Assembly: GCF_027943255.1 (NCBI RefSeq)
Contig: NC_072895.1
Location: 82,958,001 to 83,022,000, forward strand
Reading direction: 5' to 3'
Length of the DNA: 64,000 nt
DNA from: Anastrepha obliqua
Lineage: Eukaryota > Arthropoda > Insecta > Diptera > Tephritidae
Below are positions 21,999 through 33,689 of the stretch, piece by piece. The notes under the pieces were generated by a model. It saw only the letters and a list, made by a program, of their open reading frames with translations, searched no databases and had not been told where the DNA came from. A program made the translations under genes and the position numbers. Every line of letters starts with the position of its first letter. The first letter of the stretch is position 1.

Positions 21999-23296
21999 CA
22001 GGGTGGCTGATGAATTTTGCTACATTAAGAAACTCAAATAACTTTTTTTTTAGTGCATGGAATTAATTAATTTTTTTTTTCAAGTTGAAGGTCATTAAAT
22101 TTTATTAAATGTAGCTTAACTAGTTTTAAAAATAATTAAATTTAAATGCCCCCCATGCTCGTTGACACAAGTGCGGCATCTTAGTAAAAAGTTGTTCATT
22201 GCTGCTTTGAGAGTTGCGACAGGAATGGCCGCAATTGTTGCCCGAATGGATTGTTTTAGTTCATCCAAATTTGTTGGCTTTGTTTCATAAACTTCTTGTT
22301 TACATAAGCCCCACAAGAAAAAGTCAGGTGCAGTAAGGTCAACGAAATTCGGAGTTTCTTGAAATCAGTTTATTGGGAAATTTTCGTCGCAACTCTGTCA
22401 TAGCAGTCTGGGCTATGTGAGACGTTGCCCCATCTTGTTGAAACCACACAGAGTTGAAAGAAATTCTCTTTCGGTGTAGTTCTGGATAGAAAAATTCTTT
22501 CAGCATTTTCAAATAACGGTCTCCAGTAACCGTAACGGTGTGACCATTTTCTTCAAAAAAATAAGGCCCGACAATACAGCGTGAAGAAACCGCACACCAC
22601 ACTGTCACGCGAAGAGGATGCAATTCCGTCTCGTGGAGTATCTGTGGGTTAGAAGTACTCCATATTCGACAATTTTGTTTGTTCACATTGCCGTTTAAAT
22701 CGAAATGGGCCTCATCAGACATGAAAAGGCAGTTTAACATGTTTTGGTCTTCTTCAACCATTTGCAGGATCTTCTGGCAAAATTCCAAGCGAATCGGCAA
22801 GTCTGCTGCATTCAGTTTGTTAACCATTTGAATTTTGTAGGGAAATAAGTCTAAATCTTTGTGCATTATTGTTTGCAAAGACTGTCGGCTGACACCAAGT
22901 TGAGCAGATAAGCTTCTTGTTGAAACCCTTGGATTGCTTTGTATAGCTGCAGCTACAGCAGCGATCGTTTCCTCCGTCCGAACTGGTGGGTTTCGATGAT
23001 AAGGCCTTCTCGCGACTGTTCCTTGCTCAGCAAAATTATTCACCAGTCTCATTATGGTCCATCTGCTCGGGGGATCGCCGCCAAACATCCGCCTGTACTC
23101 TCTCTGTACCAAAACTACGGACTCCAGTGCGTGATAGCGGCGGACTATCCAAATTCTTGTTTGCGTGTCCCAGTTATCCATTTTAATAAATTTTAAAGAT
23201 CAATCTGCAAATTAAAACAAAAATGGAAGAGATAACTTATAAAGAAAAAAAGTTATTCAATTTTTTTTTTGGTAGCGGCCTTCACGAGCCACCCTG
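21999..23296 (-). mobile_element. DD41D-type mariner inserted in piggyBac 1
   Basis: Ends CAGGGTGGCTGATGAATTTT at 21999 and the inverted CGAGCCACCCTG at 23296, with TA on each side. Full length (1298 bp). It lies between the piggyBac left end and its first exon. Confidence 0.9.
22116..23181 (-). pseudogene. DD41D-type transposase, one frame break
   Basis: N-terminal helix-turn-helix region of the DUF4817 type (TRIWIVRRYHALESVVLVQR, FGGDPPSRWTIMRL, then STRSLSAQLGVSRQSL). The first catalytic Asp is in MSDEAHFDLNG and the second in WFQQDGATSH. The sequence then breaks after ISRNSEFR, near 22345, where the WPPRSPDLT-type residues are lost with a frame change. The other frame continues VDLTAPDFFLWGLCKQEVYE, holding the third Asp, to the end at 22116. 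Apart from this small deletion the copy is nearly intact, about 350 residues in the original. Confidence 0.85.
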
Positions 23297-24178
23297 TATC
23301 TGCGCTAGTGCAATTTAACCTGATATACACAATTCTGCGAGCTATTTTCTTAACAAAAACACAACGAAGAGTTATTGGTGTCCGTTATTTTTCGCGAATT
23401 TCGCTATTTTGATGTTGCATTTCAATCATTTGCAAAAATGAATCGAAAGAGTAATTTAAAAAAAAAATATTTAAATTGTGTAAAGGGTAAGACTCCGTCA
23501 GAAAATATGAGATTTGCAAGTGGTCTTTCGATTTCTTTGAAACTTTGGGAAATATTAGTTCTAGGTAAGATACATTCGAGCCTAAAAGGATTTTGAAAAA
23601 TTTTCAAAATTGAGTCATCTACGCCATGTTGAAAATCGGGACCGAGTTTTTTTCAAAAATCAATATTTCTTGAACCGTTGGATGGATTTCAATGCAATTT
23701 ACAGACAATATAGAAACAAATAAGTAGTTTAAATTAGTATTATGTTAAAAAAAAAATTTCGAAATTTTGACCAAAAAAAAGTCAAAAAAATTTTTTGAAT
23801 CAATTTTTAGTTGATTTGGCCAGTTTTTTAGATTTTCTGTTATACACGTAACGATTCCTTATGATTTAACCTTTATTTTGAAAAAAAAAAATACCAGTCT
23901 AACGGTTAGACTTGATAGAAGTGAAACCTTCCGTAAAACAAACTGAGAGAGAATAAGACGAAAGCAGCATTAGGAGCGGGATAATTATAGGTTCATTATA
24001 ATATTGCTATAAAGTTCATATTTTATTTTCTTCATTTTATCATTATTCATCCTCAATGTTTTCAATTTCAACAAATGATACGAGTGGCTTATGATAGATA
24101 AAATATGATACAAATGCTTTGGTTTCGATGTTGTCAAAAAAAATACCCAAACGGCCCTAAGAAACAGATTTACAAATT

Positions 24179-24343
24179 TCTTCCATTTTCGTCTACTTGT
24201 ATTCATATAAAAATTTATGTCTCTTCCCACCAAAGCTAAATGTATTAGTATATTTTTTCTTGTATTTATTCAAGGCTGAAATCCAAAAAACTGTTTTCAA
24301 TAAATAATCAGAAATGTCCTACAATGCAAATTTCAAAAAAAAA
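24179..24343 (+). repeat. Direct repeat pair inside foldback, first copy
   Basis: CATTTTCGTCTACTTGTATT ... CACCAAAGCTAAATGTATTA and then AATAAATAATCAGAAATGTC. Both parts recur at 24526-24690, but in swapped order around a SINE-like insert. Confidence 0.7.
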
Positions 24344-24432
24344 AAATTTTTATTTCTTGTGATTCGAACCAAGAATTTTGGATCGGAAGCTCACATTGCT
24401 AGCCGCTCGGCAATCGCGCCATACTGTCGGTG
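24344..24432 (-). repeat. tRNA-like SINE head, minus copy
   Basis: Reverse complement reads GGCGCGATTGCCGAGCGGCT (A box TTGCCGAGCGG) and later CTTGGTTCGAATCACAAG (B box). There is no acceptor-stem pairing, so this is a tRNA-derived repeat rather than a tRNA gene. Confidence 0.65.
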
Positions 24433-24963
24433 TTGGCCTAAAAGTTATTTAGTTCGTCGCTACGTTTATATGTAATTCGTTTATATTTATACCGATTCAC
24501 TTAAACTGACTTTCAGTATCTAAACCAAAAAACTGTTCAATAAATAATCAGAAATGTCCTACAATGCAAATTTCAAAAAAAAAAAAAATCCATTTTCGTC
24601 TACATGTATTCATATAAAAATTTATGGCTCTTCCCACCAAAGCTAAATGTATTAGTATATTTTTTCTTGTATTTATTCAAAGCCGAAATCCCGGCGGTAC
24701 TGCAATACCGGGTCAACCCGTGGCAGAGAAGGAGCAAGCCCCTAAAACACTCCGCCCATTTCCAAAAATCAGTTTAACATTTGTTGTCTTCCGATGGAGG
24801 ATCTATCAGATGTTAAGCTGATAACCACACTACCTAGTCAATACATTTTAAATAATAAACCTAATAAAACTTTTGAGAATTACACGCTCACAAAAATTAT
24901 TTATATCAACATATAATATAACGCTTCGTAACTAAATAACTTTTAGGCCAGCGACGACAGCAT

Positions 24964-25045
24964 GGCGCGGTAGCCGAGCGACTAGCAATGTGAGCTTCCG
25001 ATCCAAAATCCTTGGTTCAAATCACAAGAAAAAATAAAAGTTATT
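24964..25045 (+). repeat. tRNA-like SINE head, plus copy
   Basis: GGCGCGGTAGCCGAGCGACT ... CTTGGTTCAAATCACAAG; the same family as 24344-24432 in opposite orientation, with a B-box substitution. Confidence 0.65.
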
Positions 25046-25170
25046 TTTATTTAGTTCGTCGCTACTTTTATATCAACATATAATATAACGCTTCGTAGCC
25101 AAGTTGGTCGCTTTTTTCGTTTCACTTTTCCTCAAATCACTCCCAACGATTCTAAAGAAGTTTTCACTTC

Positions 25171-25408
25171 AAAAAAAATTTTATGGTGTCTATAATAGTT
25201 CTCGAGATATTGCGATTTTAGTGGAAGCGCGCACCGTGAAGTTCGCGGTTACGCAGCGCGGGAGTAGAAAAACGCGCACAGACCTGCAGCAGTCTGCTCC
25301 AGTCACTTCATACAGGAACACATAACGCAGCGCGAACCGTGCGTGCGCGCTTCCACTAAAATCGCAATATCTCGAGAACTATTATAGACACCATAAAATT
25401 TTTTTTTT
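25171..25408. repeat. Inner 238-bp palindromic repeat
   Basis: Arms of about 67 bases containing TATGGTGTCTATAATAGTTC, CGAGATATTGCGATTTTAGT and GGAAGCGCGCAC face each other around a GC-rich loop of about 95 bases. It abuts the right outer arm of the composite foldback. Confidence 0.8.
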
Positions 25409-25933
25409 CAAAATAAAGGTTAAATAATAAGGAATCGTTACGTGTATAACAGAAAATCTAAAAAACTGGCCAAATCAACTAAAAATTGATTCAAAAAATT
25501 TTTTTGACTTTTTTTTGGTCAAAATTTCGAAATTTTTTTTTTAACATAATACTAATTTAAACTACTTATTTGTTTCTATATTGTCTGTAAGTTGCATTGA
25601 AATCCATCCAACGGTTCAAGAAATATTGATTTTTGAAAAAAACACGGTCCCGATTTTCAACATGGCGTAGATGACTCAATTTTGAAAATTTTTCAAAATC
25701 CTTTTAGGCTCGAATGTATCTTACCTAGAACTAATATTTCCCAAAGTTTCAAAGAAATCGAAAGACCACTTGCAAATCTCATATTTTCTGACGGAGTCTT
25801 ACCCTAAACCGAGAAATTTATATTTAAAAAATGTGTTATCATAATAATAACAAAAGAAGTTTTAATTAAAAAGTGAAATTAGGTGTATTTTTGTGACGTT
25901 AATTAATGTACAGCCAGTTTAGTTTGAAGTGAC

Positions 25934-25947
25934 ACAATTGTGCGTGT
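25934..25947. repeat. Palindrome copy 2 of piggyBac 1
   Basis: ACACAATTGTGCGTGT, about 40 bases before the main-exon splice acceptor. Confidence 0.7.
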
Positions 25948-27795
25948 TAGGAATTGTTTAACGAAATATTTTTTTTTTCTATCAGAGCAATTGACTGAAG
26001 ACGAAATATTGGGTGCACTATTAGACTCGGATTTGGAGGACTTTAGTAGCGATGATGATCTTCGAGATGCTACTTGGGAGTTACCTGGCGCGCACAGGGA
26101 ATCTGCAAATGATGAAAGTGATGACAGTGACGAAGGGAATGGCGAAGGTACTGAGGAACCACCAAATGAAAACAGCAATCGCCGCGAAATTTGGAGGAAA
26201 AGACCATTTCAAATAAATCTGGAAGAGAATGCTTCCATTTCTGTGGAAGTTAACATAGATGTGGAGTCCCCTAAATACTATTTTTATAAATATTTTAATG
26301 ACGACTTTTTCAAACGCGTTGCGGAATACACAAACAGATACCATATGTTTTCGAAAGGAAAACCACTGGGGACTACAATTGATGAAATAAAGAATTTCTT
26401 TGGCATAAATATTGCGATGGGCTGCATACGTTATCCAAGATTGCGCATGTACTGGGAGACCAAAACGAGGCTTCCAATTGTTGCTGATACAATGTCACGT
26501 GATCGCTTTTTTCTTTTGCGAATGTGCCTCCATGTTATGGACGAAAATGAAGTGACAGAAGCAGGGGAACAATCAAATGTTTTTTGGAGGATTAATCCAT
26601 TAATTGAAGCTGTAAGATCGGAGCATTCCTAGAAAGCCAAGAGATAATTATTCCATAGATGAGCAAATGATTCCATTTACTGGTCGTTGCCCCGTGAGAC
26701 AAAGCCTTCCTAACAAACCTAGAGGAGTGGGATTAAAGAACGAAGTATTAACGACATCTGAGGGGCTGGTACTCGATTTTGAAATCTACCAAGGAAAGAC
26801 GACCCCACTTTCCAATGCGAATTTAGGCGTAGGTCCAGCCTTCGTTTTACGCTTGGTTGAAACACTTCCAGAAAGTTCAAACGTGTTTTTTGACCGGTAC
26901 TTTACGACAATACCACTCCTTCAGGCTTTACTAAACCGTGGTATTTATGCTACAGGCGCTATAATGAGGAACAGAATAAAAAACATCCACATTACCAATG
27001 AAAGGCAAATGGAAAGGGGTGATTTGGAAGAATTTTGTCATGGTGAGGATAATATTGTCGTGGTCCAGTGAAAGGATTCCAAAGCGGTAATCTTGGCATC
27101 ATCAGCTTATGGTTGCGGGCCCGTTTTCAATGTAAAGCGCTGGGAAAAAAAGGAAAAGAGGTATGCTGAAGTATCGGCTCCAAGGATAGTGCGAGAATAC
27201 AGCAAGTCTATGGGAGGGGTAGATATATATGATCAATTAATGGAGGCATACCGTTCGTTTTTCAAAACTCGTAAGTGGACGTTGAAAGTTTTCATTCATT
27301 TTATTGATCTTGCATGCTGCAACTCTTGGCTACAGTACAGAGAACCTTGCAAAATAAATTCGAAATCTCGAGCAGATTCTCATGACTTACTAAGTTTTAG
27401 ATTAGCATTAGCTGAGCAACTGATAGCTGTTGCGAAAAGGGCACGTGAAGAGTATATCTCCGATACCGAAGAAGAAGAAACTCCAAGTGTATCTAAAAAA
27501 TATCGACCATCTGAACAGCCATGCATTGATAAGACGCGTGATAGGTACAATCATATACCAGAGGAGCATGATTTGTCATCAGCAAAATGTTGCAGGCGTG
27601 TTGGTTGTAAGTCCCGCACACGTTTATTTTGTACCAAATGTAAAGTTTATTTGTGTTTAAATCAAAGACAAAATTGTTTTGCGAAATATCATACAGAAAA
27701 ATAATAAAAGTGCCTAATAAAAATAAAATAAATTAACATTTCTAGCAACGTGCATTTGTATTTATTTATAGATTTTTATTTGTATTCAGGCCGAA

Positions 27796-27812
27796 ACGCA
27801 ACAATTGTGCGT
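27796..27812. repeat. Palindrome copy 3 of piggyBac 1
   Basis: ACGCAACAATTGTGCGT, about 145 bases inside the right end; one extra base interrupts the symmetry of copy 1. Confidence 0.75.
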
Positions 27813-27948
27813 ATCTTGGAAATAAAGGGTACATAGAAGATTCGGCGAAATAAAATTTTTAGCTATTTTCTACACTGACCAAAGTGATAGGGACCAAAAA
27901 TGCATACCAATTGTTTGGCTAGATTTGCCATGGGTCGGAAAGGGCTAA

Positions 27949-29699
27949 AGAATCATCAAACATTGTTGTTCTGCGTGTGTACAATGAATGTGCTAGAGTT
28001 GCTTTCAGTGGAATCAAGCAGATAATGACTGCTGCGTTCAAACATCGCTTTCGGGTGCGTGTAAATTGCCGATCGTGTCTGTGTGAATACTTCGATTACA
28101 GTCGGCATCGCGAGGCTATGGGCTGCCTAGCACTGATTCAAATGATAAGAAGTATAATTTTGTGATCTATTTTAACTTGTTTCCTTGCGCTGAATCCTAT
28201 ATATGGAATATCTTATTTATTTATAATAGTTTATATAACAAAAAAAATTTTGTTTAATAAATAAAATAATAAAATACATAAATAAATAAAAATATAAATT
28301 AAATAAAAAATTGTGTTATTTAAAAACAAAACAGCACTGGGCCCGAAGCCTTCAGCACTGGTATAGAATTTTAAATGAGACACAAAGCTATTGCCGGTAA
28401 AGTATCTAGTTTGGGCAGAATTTATTCGAACGATGAATAAAAGATGAATAAATTCTTTTTTCTTTGTCATTCCTAAATAAATAAGCAAACAATTTTAAAT
28501 ATTTTTATATTAATTTTATTTAATTTATTACTTTTGCCCATAACCGATTTTTTATTCATATTGCAAATATTCATAAGTAATTTTTTTTATTATTGCCCTT
28601 CTAAGTTTAAGCAATTATTTATCACAGAAAAATACATATAATAGTTATTAATAATTTAACCGAATAATTTAACTGATGCTGAAAAAACATAGTCCAATTA
28701 TTAATCATTACTATAAATAAGCATTATTAAACCGTTCCGTAAAAATTATTATTATTTTCGTAAATGATTATATTTTCTGCATGGAAGACTCTTAACAAAA
28801 TTACAGCTGTTGAATTCAAACATAGCTGATGTATGTATAATATACGAGTATGTGTATATGAGTATGTACTTGTTTTTATAGCTGAACACATACACGCATA
28901 CGCGCAGAGCGATGGTGTGATTTTCCACTTTTATAATAATATTCTCATTTTTTTTTTTTTTTGTTTTTTCTCATATCTATGTCAACGTGTCTGGCTGCGT
29001 ATCACTTTGCCTTTGAGTAAATCTCCGCTGCTTGCACATTGCAATCGCTGCAAATTTCAATACATTTTCACTACGTTTTATTGAGGGTTTCTACTCTTCT
29101 CGCTTCAAGGGTGGTAACATTTGCTTCAATGGGTAAATCCGTATTATTTTCACTTGCGCAACATTTATTTTATAATAATATGAATTTACAAAAATAAAAG
29201 GTAGAAATGAAAATTTACACTTTTTGAATTTTCTCACGTGACACGCTGCTATCGGTGTCTATAAAAGGAGATTTAAAAAATGGGAAAAATATCTGCGAGT
29301 TTGTTTTACATAATTTTTAATAAGCAGGTGTTCTTTAATTGCACTGCGTTCACATCAAACGCATTTTTTCTACCACTGTTGGGCCCTGCATAGTAAAGGC
29401 AATTGAAGTACCCAGCCTTCAGCTATTTTTGAAAGTTTTATCCTGTTTTCGCGGATATTCTTTGAAAGTGAATATGGCTACTGCCCACAATCTGAGAATG
29501 GGCACAAGACTGAAAATTGACAGTTCAGTTTAGTATCAACGTGAGGCGGCACACGCTCGACTTTAAATCTTGTATTCTTGTTTTCTAATTTTTTTTCTAA
29601 ATCAACTCTAAAAATTAATCTAGCAGCATTATATTATTTCTGAATCAATCAAATGTACTGGTTAGGGTTGTTTATTGAGACAGATTTCCTTGTTATTGC
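27949..29699. other. No recognisable gene
   Basis: AT-rich, with (TAAA)n-like runs near 28250-28310 and a T16 run near 28951. Short ORFs (27977, 28833, 29339) lack motifs. Confidence 0.5.
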
Positions 29700-30540
29700 G
29701 GTTGTCTTATAGATGGCCCTACTTCCGGATCGAAATAACGGTTTAAAATGGGATATGTTTGGCTATTTTCAACATCTGGGTTTTGCAGGCGACGTCTGCT
29801 TCTTGGCACACAAAATACTGGAATTTAACGGGATGGTTGAGTCCCTAGAGAAAAGTGCAATCACTACAGGCTTAAAAATTAACCGCGGCAAACCCAAAAT
29901 TTTAAGTTTATCTATCAACTGTAAATATTTCGGGTACTACATTGGAATGAGTTAAGCAATTTACATAACTTGGCAGCGAGATTGCAGCTTCTGATGGTAC
30001 GGTTGAAGATGTCAGATCTCGAATTAACCACGCAAGGGCCGCCTTCGGTATGTTCCCTTCCTCAACGCTCACACAAAACTGAATTTTCTCGAATCCAACG
30101 TGGTGGCGGTCTTGCACATGGAAAGTGACCAAATCCATCACTTCGAAGGTGTTCTTGAATCGCTGCCTGCGGATCTTTTTCCTTATTTTTGGCCTAACGC
30201 AGTAGCCTATTCTGATTTACTAAAAAAAGTGCAAACGCAGTCGAAATGCTCATGAAACCCCAAAAATGAAGGTGGATTAGTCATACAATGTAAAGACAAA
30301 AAATGCATTACCCGAAAGGCGTTGGAATATAATCCTCTTGTGAATGCTGGTCACAAGCCTGGTACGCTAAGAGGAAGTGGGGGGCGAGTAATCGAAAGGG
30401 AGACTAGAAGCATAGGGAACAGCTGAAGCGAATTAAAGTATATTGCCAAGAATGGCACAAGATGACGCCTAGGATGGTTGATGTCCTATCTCCTACGAGG
30501 GATTGAGGGGCGAAAGAAAGAAATAAATAATACCCATTCT
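29700..30540 (+). pseudogene. LINE RT palm-to-C-terminus remnant
   Basis: RNNGLKWDMFGYFQHLGFAG, DVCFLAHK and GLKINRGKPKILSLS give the palm. A shifted frame then reads VKQFTYLGSEIAASDGTVED, VRSRINHARAAFG, and later ITRKALEYNPLV and RGSGGRVIERETRSIGNS. The catalytic FADD box reads FAGD, so the enzyme would be dead even without the frameshift near 29940. The family matches the RT remnant at 4085-4560. Confidence 0.8.
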
Positions 30541-30703
30541 TGACAAGACAAAAAAGTGTTGGTATTTCGTCTACAAAAAACCTTTTGGCATTTGAAAACT
30601 AGACGTGCTCAAAACGTGTTCAAGAATTTTTCGCAGTCGGATAAACGACTGAGAAGCATGTAAACTGCAAACAACCAAACAGACTTGAATTTATTTACAA
30701 GTA

Positions 30704-31265
30704 CAGGATGTTTTTTTAGCTGAATGAGAACTGTCGATATCGATAACTATGGTTTGACTGCTGAGAAGAGCAGACTGGGCTGACATATCTGTTTAGTAAG
30801 GTTTAGCAAGAAGAGGAAGAAGAATGTTTGGCAAGTCATCATGAATCGTTTAACCCCAGAAAAGCACTTTCAAATTGTGGAAATTTACTTTGAAGTAAAT
30901 AAATCTGTTTGCGAAGTACATATAGCGAAGTGTTGAAGAAGACGCCGAAATGTCGATTCGTTGTAGTTCTCAACTTGTTGAACTTTGTCCTTCGACTACG
31001 TGAAACATTTTAAGTAATGAGCTTGGCTTACGTGCTTATTAAATAAAGTTCATTCATAAATTGGAGCCAAATGACTTCATTTGTGTAACATTTTGGCTGA
31101 TTGGGCTCACTTAGATTTGATATTCAGATTTATTGGAAAAAGGTTTCAAAATTTGGACTGATCGAATTGATCATGTAGCTCGCAGCCGCGGCGGACATAT
31201 GCCGGATACCATATTTAGCAAATAATTGTCATGGAATTACTTACCAGATTAAAAAACATTCATTC
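30704..31265 (+). mobile_element. Mariner deletion derivative (TATCGATA-type ends)
   Basis: Starts CAGGATGTTTTTTTAGCTGA after TA, followed by TCGATATCGATAACTATGGT. The plus strand encodes MNRLTPEKHFQIVEIYFEVN, then (after a deletion) EEDAEMSIRCSSQLVELCPS and the tail HVARSRGGHMPDTIF. This is the start and end of a transposase of the DD41D-like group. The right end near 31265 (ATTAAAAAACATTC) is a poor inverse of the left. Confidence 0.7.
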
Positions 31266-33660
31266 CAGCAATATTTTTGTTATTTTCTGTGTTATAATTT
31301 TACGTTTTCAAGCTCTTAGAAAATACCTTTATAATATATGCTTTGTTAAAAATTTTAGATCTCTAGCTTCGTAAAAAGTAAATAATACATAGAGTACCTG
31401 TAGTGTGCCCAATGGCCGGCACTTCGACCTGAAAGATATTTTGTGTTCACTAGAAATTAAGGTTGATTTCGAAACTCTGAGCAGTCATACCCAAACATAC
31501 GCAAATTTAATATAAATTTGCCTATAGAAAAACTATAATAATTCTGTATAATTTTAAGTACTGTCAACTTTTTAAATACTCGAAGCATTTTTATGTATGC
31601 AGTTTTTAATTTTATTTCATGTAATTTTTTTTAAACAGGTTCCCATTTAACCACCTTTTCTACTTGTATTTCATGTACAAACTGGTGGTAGTTGCAAATA
31701 AGAAATAAATTAATACGAGTATTAGTTACATATAATTTTACTCCAGAAAAAGTGCTTAAATCGTGATAAACCCGATTTATGTTATTTGCAATTTTATGCT
31801 TAAACTCCCTCAATTATATTGCAATACTTTCAAATTACTGTTTTTTCCATTGAGATCTTTTAATAAAATATATTATATATAACTGTATATAAGTATATTT
31901 CTGTTCAATAAATAGAATTGATGCATCCTTTAATATTTTTTTCACAAAGGCGACCATAAGCTTTTTCGTGCATTCCAAAAAACCATATTTTTTCTCTCTT
32001 GAAAAAAAGAAATAATAAAATAAATATCTCTAGTTTATGAATGCTCGCTGTTTCGGTAATTCATTCATTATGTCCCACAGAGTTCTAATTTAATGGGCTC
32101 GTTATTCCTTAAAAACCAGATGTAAATTATATTTCTAATACACTGCATTGGCGCTGGCAGTGGCACTGGCACTAATTTCTACAGCTGTCGATTTTACTCT
32201 ATTATGCAGACATTCACGCTATGCAAGTGCTATCTGTGTGAATGTAATTGTAATTAATGTAATTGTGAAGAGAAAACTTTCTCACAGTGGAAAAGGAGGC
32301 ATGTGAGCATATGTGGAATATACTATATGTAATCGTATGTATGTGCATATGTGTTAGTGCATGCTTGTTGATTAATGACAAATTGGAGCTAGACGTCGAA
32401 ATTAAAATATGGTGATTTGTTTGTGTTTTCACATAAGTTGCATTTTTTGCTACCGAGTGATAAACGAAGAAAGAGTAGAGTAGGGAGAGTTGCATATAAA
32501 GCAACAATAAAAATCCACTACTACGCTATTTTATACAAAGTACATGTGGGACAAAAAATTTAAAACTCCTACTACTAAGCGGAAAAATATTATAATTGTA
32601 AAAATTATTTGTTCTTATGTTTGGTATTTTTTAAAGTATTTAAGATGATCACATATTAAAAAATTAATAACTAATAATAAATAAATTGAGCGGAGACCTC
32701 TCTTGGGCTGACAAAAGATAACTAAAATAAGGGTCAAAACACTGAAAAAAGAGTCAATTAAATTTTATTATAGACTCTTAAAGAAAATATTAATGGTAAA
32801 TATAGTTTTAAGCTAGTGGTTTCAAGAAATTTAAATCAAATTGAAATACAATTGGGATAACTACAATACGCGGTAGAAAACAAATTTTTCATTTAGGGAG
32901 GCGCTCCAATATTCATTATTCAATATTCAGCACAGCTTTTCCTCTTTCATAACTGCTATACCGCGTTATTAGTTTTTTTTTTTTGTTTTGTCACAATTTG
33001 GCGCACAGTTGCGTGCAACTAAAAATTATTTCCTAATAATTCGTGTGTATAAGTATTGTTTCTATTTGCTACGGTTACCACTGTAATCGAATGGGTTTAG
33101 GCTTAACTATTATTCGGTTAAACGGAGAGGAAAAAAAATTGATAGTAAAACAATTTTCCAGTAGCGATCGCCTATCGCACAATGTGATATTTCAACTAAA
33201 AAAATGTCCTGAATTGTTTTAATTTTGCAGATATAATTTAATATAAAAATAGCCCACTGTTATGAAAATAAACATTTAATAAAAAAATTAATAAAAAAAT
33301 TAAAAAAAAAAATTAAAAATAATAAAAAAATAAAATTAAAAAAGAAATTTTTAAAAACAAAATTAAAAAAAAAGTACTTTTTGTAAAATTGTTCGTTATG
33401 AAAATGTTTCGTGCAATTCAATTTGCTTCTTGTGAATTTAAATTTTTTCCCACGCGTTTTTTTAGAGCAGCGACTTAATTAGTGGCCCAATACTTACAAA
33501 CCACTTGACAACATTCTTTGAGAAGCGATGTCGTTTCTTCTTAATAACCTCGTCCAAGCATAAAGAATTTGTTGTTGTGAAAAAAAGATTAATTCAGCTT
33601 TATTTAACTTTAAAGTTGGGTTTCCCTGAAAATGTGAGCTTCTTGTCATGCTTTGCTCCT
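31266..33660. other. Long AT-rich stretch, no gene seen
   Basis: Includes an A-rich simple stretch at 33270-33380 and GCATATGT microsatellite-like pieces near 32320. No coding motifs. Confidence 0.5.
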
Positions 33661-33689
33661 AAACTAAATAAATTGTCTGGAAAAAGCAG

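Larger units (their letters stand above)
23485..25804. mobile_element. 2.3 kb composite foldback (TAAA TSD)
   Basis: Outer inverted arms of about 405 bases (23485-23893 and 25400-25804) start GGGTAAGACTCCGTCAGAAA. They match over nearly their whole length and are flanked by TAAA (23481-23484, 25805-25808). The 1.5 kb centre is itself a patchwork: a direct repeat pair (24179-24343 and 24526-24690), two tRNA-like SINE heads in opposite orientation, inverted CCTAAAAGTTATTTAGTTCG segments, and a smaller palindrome at 25171-25408. No coding capacity was seen. Confidence 0.85.
23438..27704 (+). pseudogene. piggyBac 1 transposase (intron-containing, two lesions)
   Basis: The main exon runs from 25986, after TTTTTTTTTCTATCAG, to TAA at 27704. 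It encodes an acidic N-terminus (LTEDEILGALLDSDLEDFSS), the DDE_Tnp_1_7 region with catalytic Asp in SIDEQMIPF, FFDRYFTTIP and MGGVDIYDQL, and a C-terminal cysteine-rich domain (CCRRVGCKSRTR, FCTKCKVYLC). I infer a 13-base first exon at 23438-23450 (ATGAATCGAAAGA, donor GTAATT), which joins in phase to give MNRKKQLTEDEI. Two lesions are visible: a frameshift near 26610-26635 just before the first Asp, and TGA at 27069-27071 where Trp is expected. The foldback lies in the inferred intron, so it need not have damaged the protein. Confidence 0.85.
21936..27944 (+). mobile_element. piggyBac-like element 1, with two nested insertions
   Basis: Twelve-base inverted ends CCCTTTCCGACC at 21936 and GGTCGGAAAGGG ending at 27944, each flanked by CTAA (21932-21935 and 27945-27948). 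Inside are a mariner (21999-23296) and a composite foldback (23485-25804). Removing both plus their duplications leaves about 2385 bp, almost the same as piggyBac element 2 (2395 bp). A palindrome with core ACAATTGTGCG occurs near the left end, before the main exon and near the right end. Confidence 0.9.

Noticed and set aside
24964..25045. Possible tRNA gene
   Set aside because: A and B boxes are present, but the ends cannot form an acceptor stem, the anticodon arm is unclear, and an inverted sibling copy exists in the same repeat; it is a tRNA-derived repeat.
33270..33380. Regularly spaced short repeats resembling an array
   Set aside because: Simple A-rich low-complexity sequence; no unique spacers, and CRISPR arrays are not expected in an insect nuclear genome.
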